Source: JABHIE01 sp964584805
GTDB taxonomy: Bacteria > Planctomycetota > UBA1135
Assembly: GCA_964584805.1 (NCBI GenBank)
Contig: CAZPAY010000013.1
Span: forward strand, 1-62,413
Length of the DNA: 62,413 nt
Direction: 5' to 3'
The translations under genes and the position numbers were made by a program. Of this stretch, positions 40,315 through 49,788 are shown in pieces. Within the stretch, counting starts at the first letter, position 1, and every line of letters starts with the position of its first letter. The notes under the pieces are model-generated. The model did no database searches, had not been told where the DNA came from, and saw only the letters and a list, made by a program, of their open reading frames with translations.

Positions 40315-42282
40315 CTAAAGGTGTTTCTCTTCACCTGCTGCGGCAGGTTCATGAGGCAATGGGTTCATGAATGCCGAAGCCCAAGCGTCTGCGAGAGATT
40401 TGGCATCCAGTTGGCACAGCGCGAGTTGCTCTTCGCGGGTTGTCATGTGCTCAATGAAACGGTCGGGCACACCGTGTCGAGACAAGCGACAGGAAAGCCC
40501 TAAGTCAGCGACAGCCTCAGCAACCGTTGAGCCGAAGCCACCAGGCAGAGCATGCTCTTCGACAGTGGCCAAAAAATCATGCCGGCGCCCTATCGCCGCA
40601 ATCACACCAAGATCAAGTGGCTTGCAGAATCGTGCATCCCAGACTTCGAACGAAATTTGATGCTTGCGTTGGAGGCTTTCAGCCGCCTCGAGAGCGATTT
40701 CGACCATCGCGCCATAAGCCATCACGGCGCCATCTTTCCCATCACGCAAACGCTCGGCGACTCCTGGCTTCATCTCAGGACGAAGATCCTCGGGTGTGCC
40801 CAAGCAAGGTTGCGCTTTACCGCGAGGCCAACGCAAGGCCCATGCACCGCCCTGAAGCACGCCGGCGCGCAACATACGATGTAGATCAAGTTCATCACGC
40901 GGTGAAGCGAGAATCATATTGGGGAAGGTGCGCAGATATGCCAAGTCAAACAGCCCTTGATGCGTTGCACCATCTTGGCCCACAAAGCCACCGCGGTCGA
41001 GCGCGAAGACGACATCTTCTTTTTGAAGAGCCACCTCTTGGAAAACTTGGTCATAGCCACGCTGCAAGAATGTCGAATAAATTGCCACCACGGGGCGTAA
41101 ACCAGTGGTGGCCATGCCACCCGCCAAAGCGACGGCATGCTGCTCAGTAATTCCTGTATCGTGAAAACGCTCGGGGAACTTTTCGGCAAAGTCACTTAAG
41201 CCAGTGCCAGTGACCATTGCCGCGGTGACTGCATGAACCCGGCTGTCATCTGCCGCAAGCTCAACAACCGCCTCGCCGAAAACTTGCGTAAACGACTTCA
41301 TGCTGGCTGGCGCAGCCACGACCTGTGGGCGAGGCACCTTGGCCACGCTTGACGATTCCGTGGATTCAGCCGGGCTGGGCGAAACTCCGTGCATGCGCTC
41401 AGAATGTTCAACAGCGGGATCATACCCACGGCCCTTTTCGGTCAAGAAATGCAACAAAACGGGACCGTCAAAACGCTTGGCGCGCTCAAAAGCCTCGATG
41501 CAGCCATTGACATCGTGCCCATCAAGCGGGCCGACATAATTCACACCGAGCTCCTCGAAAATGTGGCCCGGCACTAAAGCATGGCGGACGACTTCCCCAA
41601 TCTCATCAATGCGACTGCCAATGCCAGGAAGGCGGTGTGCGATATCACTCATGCGGTCAAACAGCGAGTGGAAGGTTTTTGATTGGCGAATGCGAGATAA
41701 ATATCGCGCCAATGCGCCAACCGAACGCGCAATCGACCATTCGTTGTCGTTTAGGACAATCATCATGCGCGCATTGCGGTCTGCCGCTTGATTCAAGCCC
41801 TCGAAAGAAACCCCCGCACCAAAAGATGCGTCTCCAATCAAAGAAACCACCCAAGGGTCACCGGAATCATCGGTGGCTGTGCCACGCAGGCCCTCGGCCA
41901 AACCAAGACCAAAGGAAATCGAAGTGCCCGCATGCCCTGCGGTCAACATGTCGAAAGACGATTCTTCACGGCTGCAGAAGCCAGACAAGCCGCCGGTCTG
42001 GCGCAAGGTGCCAAACTGAGGCCAGCGCCCCGTCAATATCTTATGCGGATAGCACTGATGGCTTACATCGAAAACCACACGGTCGCGGCGAAAGTCAAAG
42101 ACCTTGTGCATCGCAACAATCAGCTCAACAACACCAAGGTTTGAACCCAAATGCCCACCCGAATCCAAAACCTTATCCACCAGCCCCGTGCGCATCTCAG
42201 CACACAAGGCCTCAAGTTCTTCAACCGAACGACCTTGAAGGTCTGCAGGAGAAGTCAACTGAGCGAGGCGGAGGGATTTCAT
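40315..42282 (-). CDS. dxs: 1-deoxy-D-xylulose-5-phosphate synthase
   Basis: First enzyme of the MEP isoprenoid pathway, condensing pyruvate and glyceraldehyde 3-phosphate with thiamine diphosphate. The 655-residue protein has DVSHQCYPHKILTGR, the histidine segment MLTAGHAGTSISFGLG, the second-half catalytic glutamate region DTGITEQHAVALAGG and DRGGFVGQDGATHQG. The ThDP/Mg motif is IGDASFGAG...NDNEWSIA, where the usual third glycine of GDG is alanine. Overlaps ispA by four bases, giving a compact isoprenoid unit. Confidence 0.95.
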   Translation of the reverse strand: MKSLRLAQLTSPADLQGRSVEELEALCAEMRTGLVDKVLDSGGHLGSNLGVVELIVAMHKVFDFRRDRVVFDVSHQCYPHKILTGRWPQFGTLRQTGGLSGFCSREESSFDMLTAGHAGTSISFGLGLAEGLRGTATDDSGDPWVVSLIGDASFGAGVSFEGLNQAADRNARMMIVLNDNEWSIARSVGALARYLSRIRQSKTFHSLFDRMSDIAHRLPGIGSRIDEIGEVVRHALVPGHIFEELGVNYVGPLDGHDVNGCIEAFERAKRFDGPVLLHFLTEKGRGYDPAVEHSERMHGVSPSPAESTESSSVAKVPRPQVVAAPASMKSFTQVFGEAVVELAADDSRVHAVTAAMVTGTGLSDFAEKFPERFHDTGITEQHAVALAGGMATTGLRPVVAIYSTFLQRGYDQVFQEVALQKEDVVFALDRGGFVGQDGATHQGLFDLAYLRTFPNMILASPRDELDLHRMLRAGVLQGGAWALRWPRGKAQPCLGTPEDLRPEMKPGVAERLRDGKDGAVMAYGAMVEIALEAAESLQRKHQISFEVWDARFCKPLDLGVIAAIGRRHDFLATVEEHALPGGFGSTVAEAVADLGLSCRLSRHGVPDRFIEHMTTREEQLALCQLDAKSLADAWASAFMNPLPHEPAAAGEEKHL

Positions 42283-43184
42283 TTGCTACGCTCTAAAAGA
42301 TAACGCGAAAGGTCGGAAAGTAAAAATGCAGAATGCTCGTCAACGCCCAATGCGCCCACGGCAGACACCATCTGCGCCGCCAAGTCATGTGCACGCGCAC
42401 GGGCCGACTCTTCCCCCATAGCGGCCACCAAAGTGGGCTTATGCGCTTCTGCGTCTTTGCCCGCAACTTTCCCCAATTCATCTGTGGATGCAGTCAAGTC
42501 AAGCAGGTCGTCAGTCGCTTGGAACAGCAAGCCCATTGGCTCTGCGTAGGCACGCCAGCCATCCACATCGCCCGATGCCGCACGCACGCCGAGCAGCACC
42601 GCGGCTGTCAGCAAAGCACCCGTTTTTGCGCGATGAATGGCAACCACCTGTTCAGCATGGCAATCATCGCCTGATGTAATCATGTCGAGGACCTGCCCCC
42701 CGACCATACCCACCGCCCCCGAAGCTTGCGCGAGCAAGAAACTTTGATCACGCGCTTGCTCAGCATCTTCTTGCAATGCGATTATTTCAAATGCAGATGT
42801 CTGCAAAGCATCGCCGGCCAAAACGGCAATCGCCTCACCAAAGGCAATATGGGTGGTAGGCTGACCGCGACGCAATGCGTCATCGTCCATGCAGGGCAGG
42901 TCATCGTGAATCAGCGAATACGCGTGAATCATTTCACAAGCAACCGCAGCTGGCAAAATCGCATTGACGCTTGCGCCAGCAGGCGAAACAGCCTGAAACG
43001 ATAACTGGCACAATGCCGGCCGCACGCGCTTCCCGCCGGAAAGCAGGGAATACTCCATTGCTTCTCGCAAGACAGAAGGTGCATCATTCACGGAAGCCGT
43101 CGCCAAGCCTTCACGCAAAGCCAACTCAACGGGGGCTTGCTGCGCACTCAACCACGAAGAAAAATCAGTCTGCGTCTGCTTCAT
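42279..43184 (-). CDS. ispA: polyprenyl synthetase, farnesyl diphosphate synthase type
   Basis: Builds C15/C20 prenyl diphosphates from the products of the MEP pathway. The 301-residue protein has the first Asp-rich motif HDDLPCMDDDALRRGQPTTH, KTGALLTAAV, and the second DDLLD in FQATDDLLDLT. Size matches E. coli IspA (299). I chose ATG 43184 (MKQTQTDFSSW), which overlaps the xseB end by 20 bases; the ATG at 43223 would add 13 non-homologous residues and lie deeper in xseB. The xseB-ispA-dxs order is widespread. Confidence 0.92.
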   Translation of the reverse strand: MKQTQTDFSSWLSAQQAPVELALREGLATASVNDAPSVLREAMEYSLLSGGKRVRPALCQLSFQAVSPAGASVNAILPAAVACEMIHAYSLIHDDLPCMDDDALRRGQPTTHIAFGEAIAVLAGDALQTSAFEIIALQEDAEQARDQSFLLAQASGAVGMVGGQVLDMITSGDDCHAEQVVAIHRAKTGALLTAAVLLGVRAASGDVDGWRAYAEPMGLLFQATDDLLDLTASTDELGKVAGKDAEAHKPTLVAAMGEESARARAHDLAAQMVSAVGALGVDEHSAFLLSDLSRYLLERSK

Positions 43185-43425
43185 CACCACTCTCTGCTTC
43201 GGCCATTTCACGACGCAAATCATCCGTCAACTCGGCCACTTTTTGTTCAGCAGAGGCCAACGATTTCTGCAGAGTTGCAAGCGCTTCTACCCCTTGGCGA
43301 TATTTGTCTACGCCTTGCTCAAGGCCCAGCTCACCCGACTCAAGTTGGTCGACGAGGGCTTCGAGATTGGCAAGGCGATCTTCGAAGGAAGGAGAATCAG
43401 ATTTTTCTGGAGCAGACATGGTCAA
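43165..43425 (-). CDS. xseB: exodeoxyribonuclease VII small subunit
   Basis: An 86-residue helical protein that assembles with XseA into exonuclease VII. The conserved core is SFEDRLANLEALVDQLESGE with LGLEQGVDKYRQGVEAL, typical of the family. The C-terminus is Glu/Asp/Ala-rich. It lies nine bases after xseA and overlaps ispA. Confidence 0.93.
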   Translation of the reverse strand: MTMSAPEKSDSPSFEDRLANLEALVDQLESGELGLEQGVDKYRQGVEALATLQKSLASAEQKVAELTDDLRREMAEAESGDEADAD

Positions 43426-43434
43426 TCGAGGCTT

Positions 43435-44640
43435 TCATTCTACCGTGACCTGCATTTCACCTTCAGAAAGATGCACGCGCAAGGAATCGCCGGATGCCAC
43501 TTCTGAGGGGCCGCGCACGAAGCCACCGCCGGGCTTTTCGACCAAAGCATAACCCCGATTCAGCAAACCCAATGGACTGCCCGCTTTTAGCCGAGCTGCC
43601 ACAGAGGCACATCGGTGTTGCCCACTCTGGATGGGCTCTTGCATGGCATTCACCAAACGAAGCTCACAGGAGTTCATGGCCGAACGAGCTCGCTCTAAGC
43701 GACGATGAGGCGCTTGCGCTGACAAGTGCGAACGCAAAGCCCCAAGTTGCAGTTGCTGGCGCTCAAATTGCTGCATCACGGAACGCTGCATACGCCCCGC
43801 CCAATCTGCACAATTATCTCGCACGCGCGCCCAGCCTCCACACAACACCTCAGCCGCTGCGGTAGGTGTTTTAGCTCGACGGTCTGCGGCCAACTCTGCC
43901 AGCGTATGGTCATTTTCATGGCCAATTGCACAAAGCAACGGCACAGGGCATTCACAAATCGCACGGACGACTTCCTCTTCATTAAAAGCCCATAAATCCT
44001 CCATGGAACCCCCACCTCGCGAGAGCAAAACGACATCTGGGCGGATACTTGCCGCATCGTGAATCGCACGCACCAAAGCTGGTGCTGCTGCCGGGCCCTG
44101 TACCAAGCAAGGCAATTTCCAAATTTCCATCGGGACACCATGGCTTTGAAAGGACTCGAAAATATCCGCCTCGGCTGCTGAACCAGCGCCACAAATCACA
44201 ACGACCTTTTTTGCATGCTCAGGAATAGGCAACTCTCGATCGAAAGCGCCCTCCGCGCGTAAGCGCTTACCTAGCTCAACATAGCGGCGGTAAAGCTCGC
44301 CCTCGCCACCTGCATCTTCGATGATTTCAGCGGTCATGGACAAACTACCGCGTGTGGCATAAATATCAAACGATCCACGGATCTTGACTCGCTTGCCTTC
44401 TGCCATAGGGCATCGCATCCCTTTGGTGGCGACCGAACGCCACATCTTTACTTCAAGACTGGACGAACCATCTTTGATGCTGAAATAATAGTGCCCCGAT
44501 CGATGCGCGCCTTTGTAACCAAACACCTCGCCCTCGAGCCAAAAACGACCGGGTGAGAGCGCAAGCGCATCTTGAGCGAGTTCAATCGCCTCAGAGACTG
44601 AGATGACTTCGGAGACATCCATCTCTGGGGAATCGGGCAT
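43435..44640 (-). CDS. xseA: exodeoxyribonuclease VII large subunit
   Basis: Degrades single-stranded DNA from both ends. The 401-residue protein has an N-terminal OB-fold (FWLEGEVFGYKGAHRSGHYY, FSIKD), and the catalytic domain with VVICGAGSAAEADIFES, VVLLSRGGGSMEDLWAFNEE and AIGHENDHTLAELAADRRAKTPTAAAE. C-terminal coiled coil follows and ends in the conserved LNRGYALV region. ATG 44640 shares one base with the upstream stop (TGATG); a TTG three bases earlier is less likely. Confidence 0.94.
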   Translation of the reverse strand: MPDSPEMDVSEVISVSEAIELAQDALALSPGRFWLEGEVFGYKGAHRSGHYYFSIKDGSSSLEVKMWRSVATKGMRCPMAEGKRVKIRGSFDIYATRGSLSMTAEIIEDAGGEGELYRRYVELGKRLRAEGAFDRELPIPEHAKKVVVICGAGSAAEADIFESFQSHGVPMEIWKLPCLVQGPAAAPALVRAIHDAASIRPDVVLLSRGGGSMEDLWAFNEEEVVRAICECPVPLLCAIGHENDHTLAELAADRRAKTPTAAAEVLCGGWARVRDNCADWAGRMQRSVMQQFERQQLQLGALRSHLSAQAPHRRLERARSAMNSCELRLVNAMQEPIQSGQHRCASVAARLKAGSPLGLLNRGYALVEKPGGGFVRGPSEVASGDSLRVHLSEGEMQVTVE

Positions 44641-46037
44641 CAACCGACCTCAGTCACCGGCACGCCCGTAGCGCGCCATTTCTCTAGCGCCTGCCGTGGC
44701 AAGTGTAGGCGGAAGCGATCTTCGTAAAACGGACGCTTCATGCCGCCCTCGATGAGTGCTCCCCCTCGAAGCAGCAACTCGACTGACCCCGTCGCATGAA
44801 GGCGGATCTCCATTGAGTCAGCCTCAATGGTCTTAATCAGGCGACTCGCGCCATCAAACCAATTGATTTGGACCATGCGCAATATATCGCCGTCGACAGA
44901 GCCAAGGGCGTCGAGCCTGTAATAACCATAGGCGCGGCGTATTGACATTAAGCTACTCAGAGCGCGCCGCAATGTTTCGGGGTCACTGGAAGCGGCCGTG
45001 ACTCCTGGGCCACGCGCGCCATCGATTGCAGCGCTAGAAACAGCCAATGCTGGCCAATGACTCAGCCATGGTCTTGGATTCACATCGGCAAAATCAAGAC
45101 GCAAACCTTTTTCGGGGAGAGCAATCCGCGCGCCATTCCGGGTGCGTGTGCCTTCAAAAAAAGTGACCACCAAATTTCGCGTCATTTGCTGAAGAGCGAA
45201 CTCCACTCGCTTGGCACTGATGACGCCATCGAGTACACCCTCCGTATTCCATTCAAGCCAAACGGCATCTTTCAGAATAGGCATGTCGGGTACGCGGACG
45301 GCCTCGCGCAGTGCGACTCGATGATATCCGTCAGAGGAGAACAACCCGTTGGTCACGCCCACCCAAGGGCTATCATTAGAATCGGCTGAAGAGGCTACGG
45401 CAACACTTGCAGCCGTCAGCGGAGCACCGGTCGCGTCACCTTCGCCCGGAGCAGGCGCAAAAGGAAGAGGTGCGCTTTTTTGATTCGCCATTTCCTCTTC
45501 GAGCTCGGCGACTCGATTTAACAAAGCAAGTTTTTCTTCCTCTGTCGACAAGAGTTGGTTTACCAAAGCCGCATTCTGCTCTTGCAGATTGCCTTGCCCC
45601 TGTCGAATGGCAGCCACCTCAGTCGTGAATGCCTGTAGAGCTTCACGCAAAGCGGGGTCATTCGGGACCTCAACCGTGACCGGAGTGGGTTGCACCACAA
45701 TTTCAGGTGCCTGTGCCATGACCTGAATTTCGGGCTGCGCTTTTTGATATTGAATCATGGCAACGGCTGCAGCGCCCACGCCCAAAACCGTGCAAGCAAT
45801 CGCCACGGCGGGCATCATCCAGCGACGAGGCGAAGTACGCTCAGATTCAAGCTCTTCAAGTCGATCCAGCAACGCTTCTTGCACCTCAGCCAATTGGCGA
45901 AAGGAGCGATTCAGAACTTGAACATCACGCAAACGCAGCATGGAACCACCTGAGTCAGCCTGGCTGGCCACGGGGAGCGTTTGACCCGTCTCAGGGCTTG
46001 GTTGCGTATCAAATGGGTCGATTGGCAAATCAGTCAT
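44640..46037 (-). CDS. membrane-anchored coiled-coil protein of unknown function
   Basis: A 465-residue protein I do not recognise. Cytoplasmic N-terminus (1-72) with a coiled-coil stretch NRSFRQLAEVQEALLDRLEE, one membrane helix (about 74-94), then a Pro/Val-rich linker, a second coiled coil (about 130-190, NLQEQNAALVNQLL, LLNRVAELEEEM), an Ala/Ser linker, and a beta-rich domain (about 225-465) without known motif. Topology suggests the large domain is in the periplasm. It overlaps the lipoprotein gene by eight bases and xseA by one, so it is co-expressed with them. It could form an envelope complex with the two preceding gene products. Confidence 0.7.
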   Translation of the reverse strand: MTDLPIDPFDTQPSPETGQTLPVASQADSGGSMLRLRDVQVLNRSFRQLAEVQEALLDRLEELESERTSPRRWMMPAVAIACTVLGVGAAAVAMIQYQKAQPEIQVMAQAPEIVVQPTPVTVEVPNDPALREALQAFTTEVAAIRQGQGNLQEQNAALVNQLLSTEEEKLALLNRVAELEEEMANQKSAPLPFAPAPGEGDATGAPLTAASVAVASSADSNDSPWVGVTNGLFSSDGYHRVALREAVRVPDMPILKDAVWLEWNTEGVLDGVISAKRVEFALQQMTRNLVVTFFEGTRTRNGARIALPEKGLRLDFADVNPRPWLSHWPALAVSSAAIDGARGPGVTAASSDPETLRRALSSLMSIRRAYGYYRLDALGSVDGDILRMVQINWFDGASRLIKTIEADSMEIRLHATGSVELLLRGGALIEGGMKRPFYEDRFRLHLPRQALEKWRATGVPVTEVG

Positions 46038-46638
46038 GTTGTTGAGCTAGTGCGCCCTCAATAAAAACCTGGCGCTGACGGTCAGTCCAAGTGCGGTATT
46101 TCAGGGTAAGCGAAAGATCGGAACGGCTCCACTTTACGCTCTCTGGTTTGTGACGTTGAAAGTCAGGCGAAACCAACAAAAAACTTCGCCTATGGGATTG
46201 TATTGCGGTCTCATCCCCTACGCCTGCGCCACCAAGAGCGAGCGTTTCCCAAAGCAATCGATTGGCCCTTGAAAGCGAGGCGGGGGCAACCCCTAGCGGA
46301 GAAAACCGTGTGCCATCAGGAAGCTCAAGGGTGCCCGGCTCTAGCATTTGTTGCCCGTCATCACTTAAAAGATGCAAGCGCATCAATGAACTGGTTGGGG
46401 GTAATTGAAAGCGCTCAAGCAAAACCTCGTGCTCCGTCAAAACGGCCTCGCCTTGAGGAGGTGCTGCAACGGTTTCGGCAACGAGAGTCAGCCCGTCCAT
46501 CGAAGCGACCCAAGCCGAGCGCTCGATAAGCAGATTTGCCGATGTAGGAGCAGGTTGCGCTGGCTCGCTACACGAATAGAGCCCCAAAACAGGGGTGATA
46601 AAAGCGGCCAAAACCGCTCGACGAATTAGCCTTGGCAT
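46030..46638 (-). CDS. hypothetical lipoprotein
   Basis: A 202-residue protein with a signal peptide and probable lipobox GLYSC (lipid cysteine at about residue 22), followed by a Pro/Ala linker and a beta-rich domain (LTLVAETV, VLLERFQLPPTSSLMRLHLL, RRSFLLVSPDFQRH). No recognised family. I chose ATG 46638, which shares a base with the upstream stop (TAATG); the alternative start at 46689 is inside that gene. It has overlapping neighbours on both sides, all probably envelope proteins. Confidence 0.65.
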   Translation of the reverse strand: MPRLIRRAVLAAFITPVLGLYSCSEPAQPAPTSANLLIERSAWVASMDGLTLVAETVAAPPQGEAVLTEHEVLLERFQLPPTSSLMRLHLLSDDGQQMLEPGTLELPDGTRFSPLGVAPASLSRANRLLWETLALGGAGVGDETAIQSHRRSFLLVSPDFQRHKPESVKWSRSDLSLTLKYRTWTDRQRQVFIEGALAQQHD

Positions 46639-47498
46639 TATTCCTTGTCTTTCCAGTATTTTGCTTTTTTGCGATTGGTATTCCACCAATTCGTCCAGGC
46701 CAATGATTCACGAAAAGACTCGCCAGTCAAGGCGGTTAAAGCCCTCAACATGGGTTCTCGCGTTTGGCGATAACGGCGGACCTCAGCAGTCTCAAGGTTA
46801 TCGGAAGCGGCGTTTCGATATGACTCAAGGGTACGCACAAGTACACCCACGGCCTCCTTGCGCAACTTTCCAGGCGCATCACCAAATTGGGACAGCGCAA
46901 AAGCTGACTTGGCAATCACGATGTATTGATGATGGTCAAGCAGGCCCACCAAATCATCGGTCTTAGAATAATCATGAGTGTAGCCGACCTGCTCGATGAA
47001 CAAACCCAGCAACTCAGGCAAGCGCGAAAACCTTTTGTCTGCGAATGCTTTCAGCAAATAGTCAGCCCCTTCCGACCCCATTTGGGCGAAGGCATAGGCT
47101 GCGGCTTTCCAGACACGGTGATTTGCCTCATGCTTCTCATCGGTGCGTTTCTTGAAGCAATACCAGACTTCATCAATCAAATCGTCACGCTCTTTATCGA
47201 GTGCTTTGATTTCTTTTTTAAAAACACGAGTTTCCTTAGGCTCAACGCCCAACTCTAACTCCTCGGCGATTACACGCAGTCGTTCACCATCGGCAAGGTA
47301 GCGTTGTAAAAACTTATCGATAGACTCGATCATCTTGTCTTCGTCGCCCTTTGAGTGACGAAACAAATCACGATAAGCGTCTGCCTCACTTTCAAAAGTA
47401 TCGGCCTCTTGAACAAGAGGCCGCGGCAAAACCACAGCGGTCTCAATCCGCTCGATGAAAGTGGGAAAAAGAAGGGTGCAAAGTGCGGTCAACAACAT
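46638..47498 (-). CDS. secreted HEAT-repeat-like protein
   Basis: A 286-residue exported helical protein: hydrophobic signal (1-15), coiled-coil-like charged part (60-110), then HEAT-like helix pairs such as ANHRVWKAAAYAFAQMGSEG, QYIVIAKSAFALSQFGDAPG and REPMLRALTALTGESF. The end WTNWWNTNRKKAKYW resembles, from memory, C-termini of secreted HEAT proteins in planctomycetes. Function unknown; probably a protein-binding scaffold in the envelope. First of the three-gene cassette after pabC (14-base gap). Confidence 0.65.
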   Translation of the reverse strand: MLLTALCTLLFPTFIERIETAVVLPRPLVQEADTFESEADAYRDLFRHSKGDEDKMIESIDKFLQRYLADGERLRVIAEELELGVEPKETRVFKKEIKALDKERDDLIDEVWYCFKKRTDEKHEANHRVWKAAAYAFAQMGSEGADYLLKAFADKRFSRLPELLGLFIEQVGYTHDYSKTDDLVGLLDHHQYIVIAKSAFALSQFGDAPGKLRKEAVGVLVRTLESYRNAASDNLETAEVRRYRQTREPMLRALTALTGESFRESLAWTNWWNTNRKKAKYWKDKE

Positions 47499-47512
47499 GG
47501 TTCTAGTCTAGA

Positions 47513-48358
47513 TTAGCACAAAGACGAGAGGTAGCGTTGATAAGCCTGACGGACGGCACTCAGCATCTGCCCCTCTTTGCCTGGAAAAGCTCGATCAAGC
47601 CCCAGAACCTGAGTTACGGGCAGTACACCGATGATTGCATTCGTGAGCCACAACTCATCCGCATTCAACAAATCACTCTCTAAGACTGGGCGTTCATAGA
47701 CGGGTATTTCGGCCTGCCTGCAACCGAGTAGCAAGGCTTCGCGAGTCGTCCCGGCCAGAATGCCCCGCGTCAAGGGTGGAGTTACCAACTCGCCATTGGA
47801 AACCACAAAAATATTTGAGGCCGTTCCTTCCGCAAAATCACCGTCCGTTGTTTTCACAATTGCCTCAAATGCACCAACCTTTTGCGCTTGAGCCCGTGCC
47901 ACAGACGATGCGATTCTTGAAACCGTTTTCGCGGACGCCATTGGGTCGGCTGGGTCATGGCAATGAGCGGCAATCTGAACCGTGACATCGTCAGGTGGAT
48001 GCGCCGCTTCAGTGGCCGTCCAGAAGCAATGCAAAGCGGAACGGTGCCCGCGCAATACCGTAAATCGCACACGCCAAATGCCTGCTGGCAACACATTAAG
48101 TAATGCGGGCAAACTGTCGCTCAGACTGGGCATGGCCTCTGAAGGGAAGCCACAGATATGCGCACTATGAATCAATCGCTCTTCATGCGCCCTCAAATAA
48201 GATGGGGCGACGCCATCGCGCACGAGAAAAGTCTCAAAGACACCTTCCCCAAGCAAGACGCCTGGGATTGTTGCCGGCAGGCAAGCGGGCGCATCCGAAC
48301 TGGCGGCAGCAAACCCACAAATCGGCACGAACAATGGTCGGGGTAATGAAGCGCTCAT
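47513..48358 (-). CDS. pabC: aminotransferase class IV, probable 4-amino-4-deoxychorismate lyase
   Basis: A fold-type IV PLP enzyme of 281 residues. LLGEGVFETFLVRDG opens the fold; the PLP lysine is K144 (ASAKTVSRIA), placed by matching its 20-residue distance to the following FEAIV; FAEGTASNIFVV and TPPLTRGILAGTTREALL are class-IV motifs. Position right after pabB, with overlap ATGA (48355-48358), argues for PabC, which makes p-aminobenzoate for folate. A branched-chain or D-amino acid aminotransferase is the alternative. I chose ATG 48358 over 48400 because of the overlap. Confidence 0.8.
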   Translation of the reverse strand: MSASLPRPLFVPICGFAAASSDAPACLPATIPGVLLGEGVFETFLVRDGVAPSYLRAHEERLIHSAHICGFPSEAMPSLSDSLPALLNVLPAGIWRVRFTVLRGHRSALHCFWTATEAAHPPDDVTVQIAAHCHDPADPMASAKTVSRIASSVARAQAQKVGAFEAIVKTTDGDFAEGTASNIFVVSNGELVTPPLTRGILAGTTREALLLGCRQAEIPVYERPVLESDLLNADELWLTNAIIGVLPVTQVLGLDRAFPGKEGQMLSAVRQAYQRYLSSLC

Positions 48359-49767
48359 CGCTTTGTAAGGTAACGCGCCTTTAAAAGCGTTTCCTCCCAT
48401 TCATCGATTGGGTCCGAATCCCAGACAATGCCGGCGCCCACGCGTAGCCCGAGCCGATTGTTCGCAATCAAAGCAGTGCGGATGAGTACTGAGAAAGCAC
48501 CTTTGGGTTCGTCCCCAGGCAGCCAATAACCCAATGCGCCGCAGTACGGCCCACGGTTTTGTTGTTCTAGTTCGGCGATTGCTTGCAAGGCACGCACCTT
48601 TGGAGCCCCTGTAACTGAAGCGGGCGGAAATGTTGCGCGCATCAAAGAAGCGAGGCCATCGCTTGGATTCCACATCGCTCGAATACGAGCCGTGCGGTGA
48701 AACAAGGTCGAGTAGGCCTCGACCGCGCCAACGCTGATCACTTCGATTTTCCCGGGCAGAGCAACTCGACCGAGATCGTGGCGGGCCATGTCCACAATCA
48801 TGGTGAGTTCAGCGATTTCTTTTTCCGATTGCTCAAGAAATTCACGCGCGGCCAAATCTGATTCAGGAGAATCGCCACGGGCGGCGGTTCCTTTGATGGG
48901 TCGTGTTTCTAAACGATTGCCTTGAATGGAAAGAAACAATTCAGGCGAACAAGACAAGAGCGCGCGGCCTTCTCCGTCTTCCCAGTATGCGGAAAAAGCG
49001 ACGGGTTGCTGAGCGCGCAATTGGCCGTAAAAGGCACGAGGGTCTGCTGGCGCAGGGCCAGACATATGGTGTGAGTAGTTGGCTTGGAAGAATTCTCCTC
49101 GACCAATCCAATCGCGTATCTGCGCTACACCTTGCTGGAAAGCAAGTGGCGCAATTTCGGGCTCGAGGCGAGACGAGACGCTTGGCCGGCACGGTACTTC
49201 TTGCTCGGCCTTCAGGCCAAATTGCCAATCAGAAAATTGTTGGAGCACTTGCGCCCTTTCATCCGACCAGACTTGCGCATCTTGCGTGGCCTCACACGCC
49301 CCCCACAGGAGCCACATTTTACCAGCCGGATTTTGCACCACGCATTGGCGGTAGCGCCCAAAATGATAATCGGGAAAACCGAGGGGTTCTGACTCAACCC
49401 AAGGGAAAGATTCGAAAGCATGTCCACAGGCGAAACCGAACCATCCGAGCCACCCGCCGAACAGGGGCGATTTTATTTCGCAGCTCCAGTTTTCGCCTGC
49501 AGAAGCATGATCCAACAGTGCCGCTGGGTTCGTGGAAGAGAGTGGCCATGGTGAAGTCATCGCCGAGTTTGCAGCTGGCTTGCCTCCCTCGTTTTGCGGC
49601 TCGACCGCCCCGGTAAGGATGCGGTCAGGCGACCACGCCAACATGGACCAGCCCGCGCCATCGGAACTGTCGAGCAAAACGGGAGCGAGAGCCGACGGAA
49701 TCCGCGGCAAGAGCTCCGCCAGTGGCAGGGCCTGCTCGACTTCCGCAAGGACTATCATCCGCACCAT
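48355..49767 (-). CDS. pabB: aminodeoxychorismate synthase component I
   Basis: Makes 4-amino-4-deoxychorismate from chorismate and ammonia for folate. The 470-residue chorismate-binding enzyme shows GRGEFFQANYSHHMSG, LLSCSPELFLS, the signature TRPIKGTAARGDSP, ELTMIVDMARHDLGRVA, and FPPASVTGAPKVRALQ. The lysine in IKGT distinguishes PabB from TrpE, which has alanine there. I chose ATG 49767: CATAAT (49775-49780, minus) is 7 bases upstream, and xerC starts on the other strand at 49789. A longer frame to 49863 would run into xerC. It heads a ten-gene operon. Confidence 0.9.
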   Translation of the reverse strand: MVRMIVLAEVEQALPLAELLPRIPSALAPVLLDSSDGAGWSMLAWSPDRILTGAVEPQNEGGKPAANSAMTSPWPLSSTNPAALLDHASAGENWSCEIKSPLFGGWLGWFGFACGHAFESFPWVESEPLGFPDYHFGRYRQCVVQNPAGKMWLLWGACEATQDAQVWSDERAQVLQQFSDWQFGLKAEQEVPCRPSVSSRLEPEIAPLAFQQGVAQIRDWIGRGEFFQANYSHHMSGPAPADPRAFYGQLRAQQPVAFSAYWEDGEGRALLSCSPELFLSIQGNRLETRPIKGTAARGDSPESDLAAREFLEQSEKEIAELTMIVDMARHDLGRVALPGKIEVISVGAVEAYSTLFHRTARIRAMWNPSDGLASLMRATFPPASVTGAPKVRALQAIAELEQQNRGPYCGALGYWLPGDEPKGAFSVLIRTALIANNRLGLRVGAGIVWDSDPIDEWEETLLKARYLTKR

Positions 49768-49774
49768 GGCATCT

Positions 49775-49782
49775 ATTATGCT
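49775..49782. promoter_or_regulatory. overlapping divergent -10 boxes of pabB and xerC
   Basis: The 21-base gap between the two start codons holds ATTATGCT. On minus it gives CATAAT (49775-49780) 7 bases before pabB; on plus TATGCT (49777-49782) 6 bases before xerC. Both promoters overlap, so only one can be used at a time. Confidence 0.45.
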
Positions 49783-49788
49783 ACAGCG

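Noticed and set aside
48903..49616. 237-codon frame on plus inside pabB
   Set aside because: Arg-rich nonsense composition and antisense to chorismate-binding motifs.
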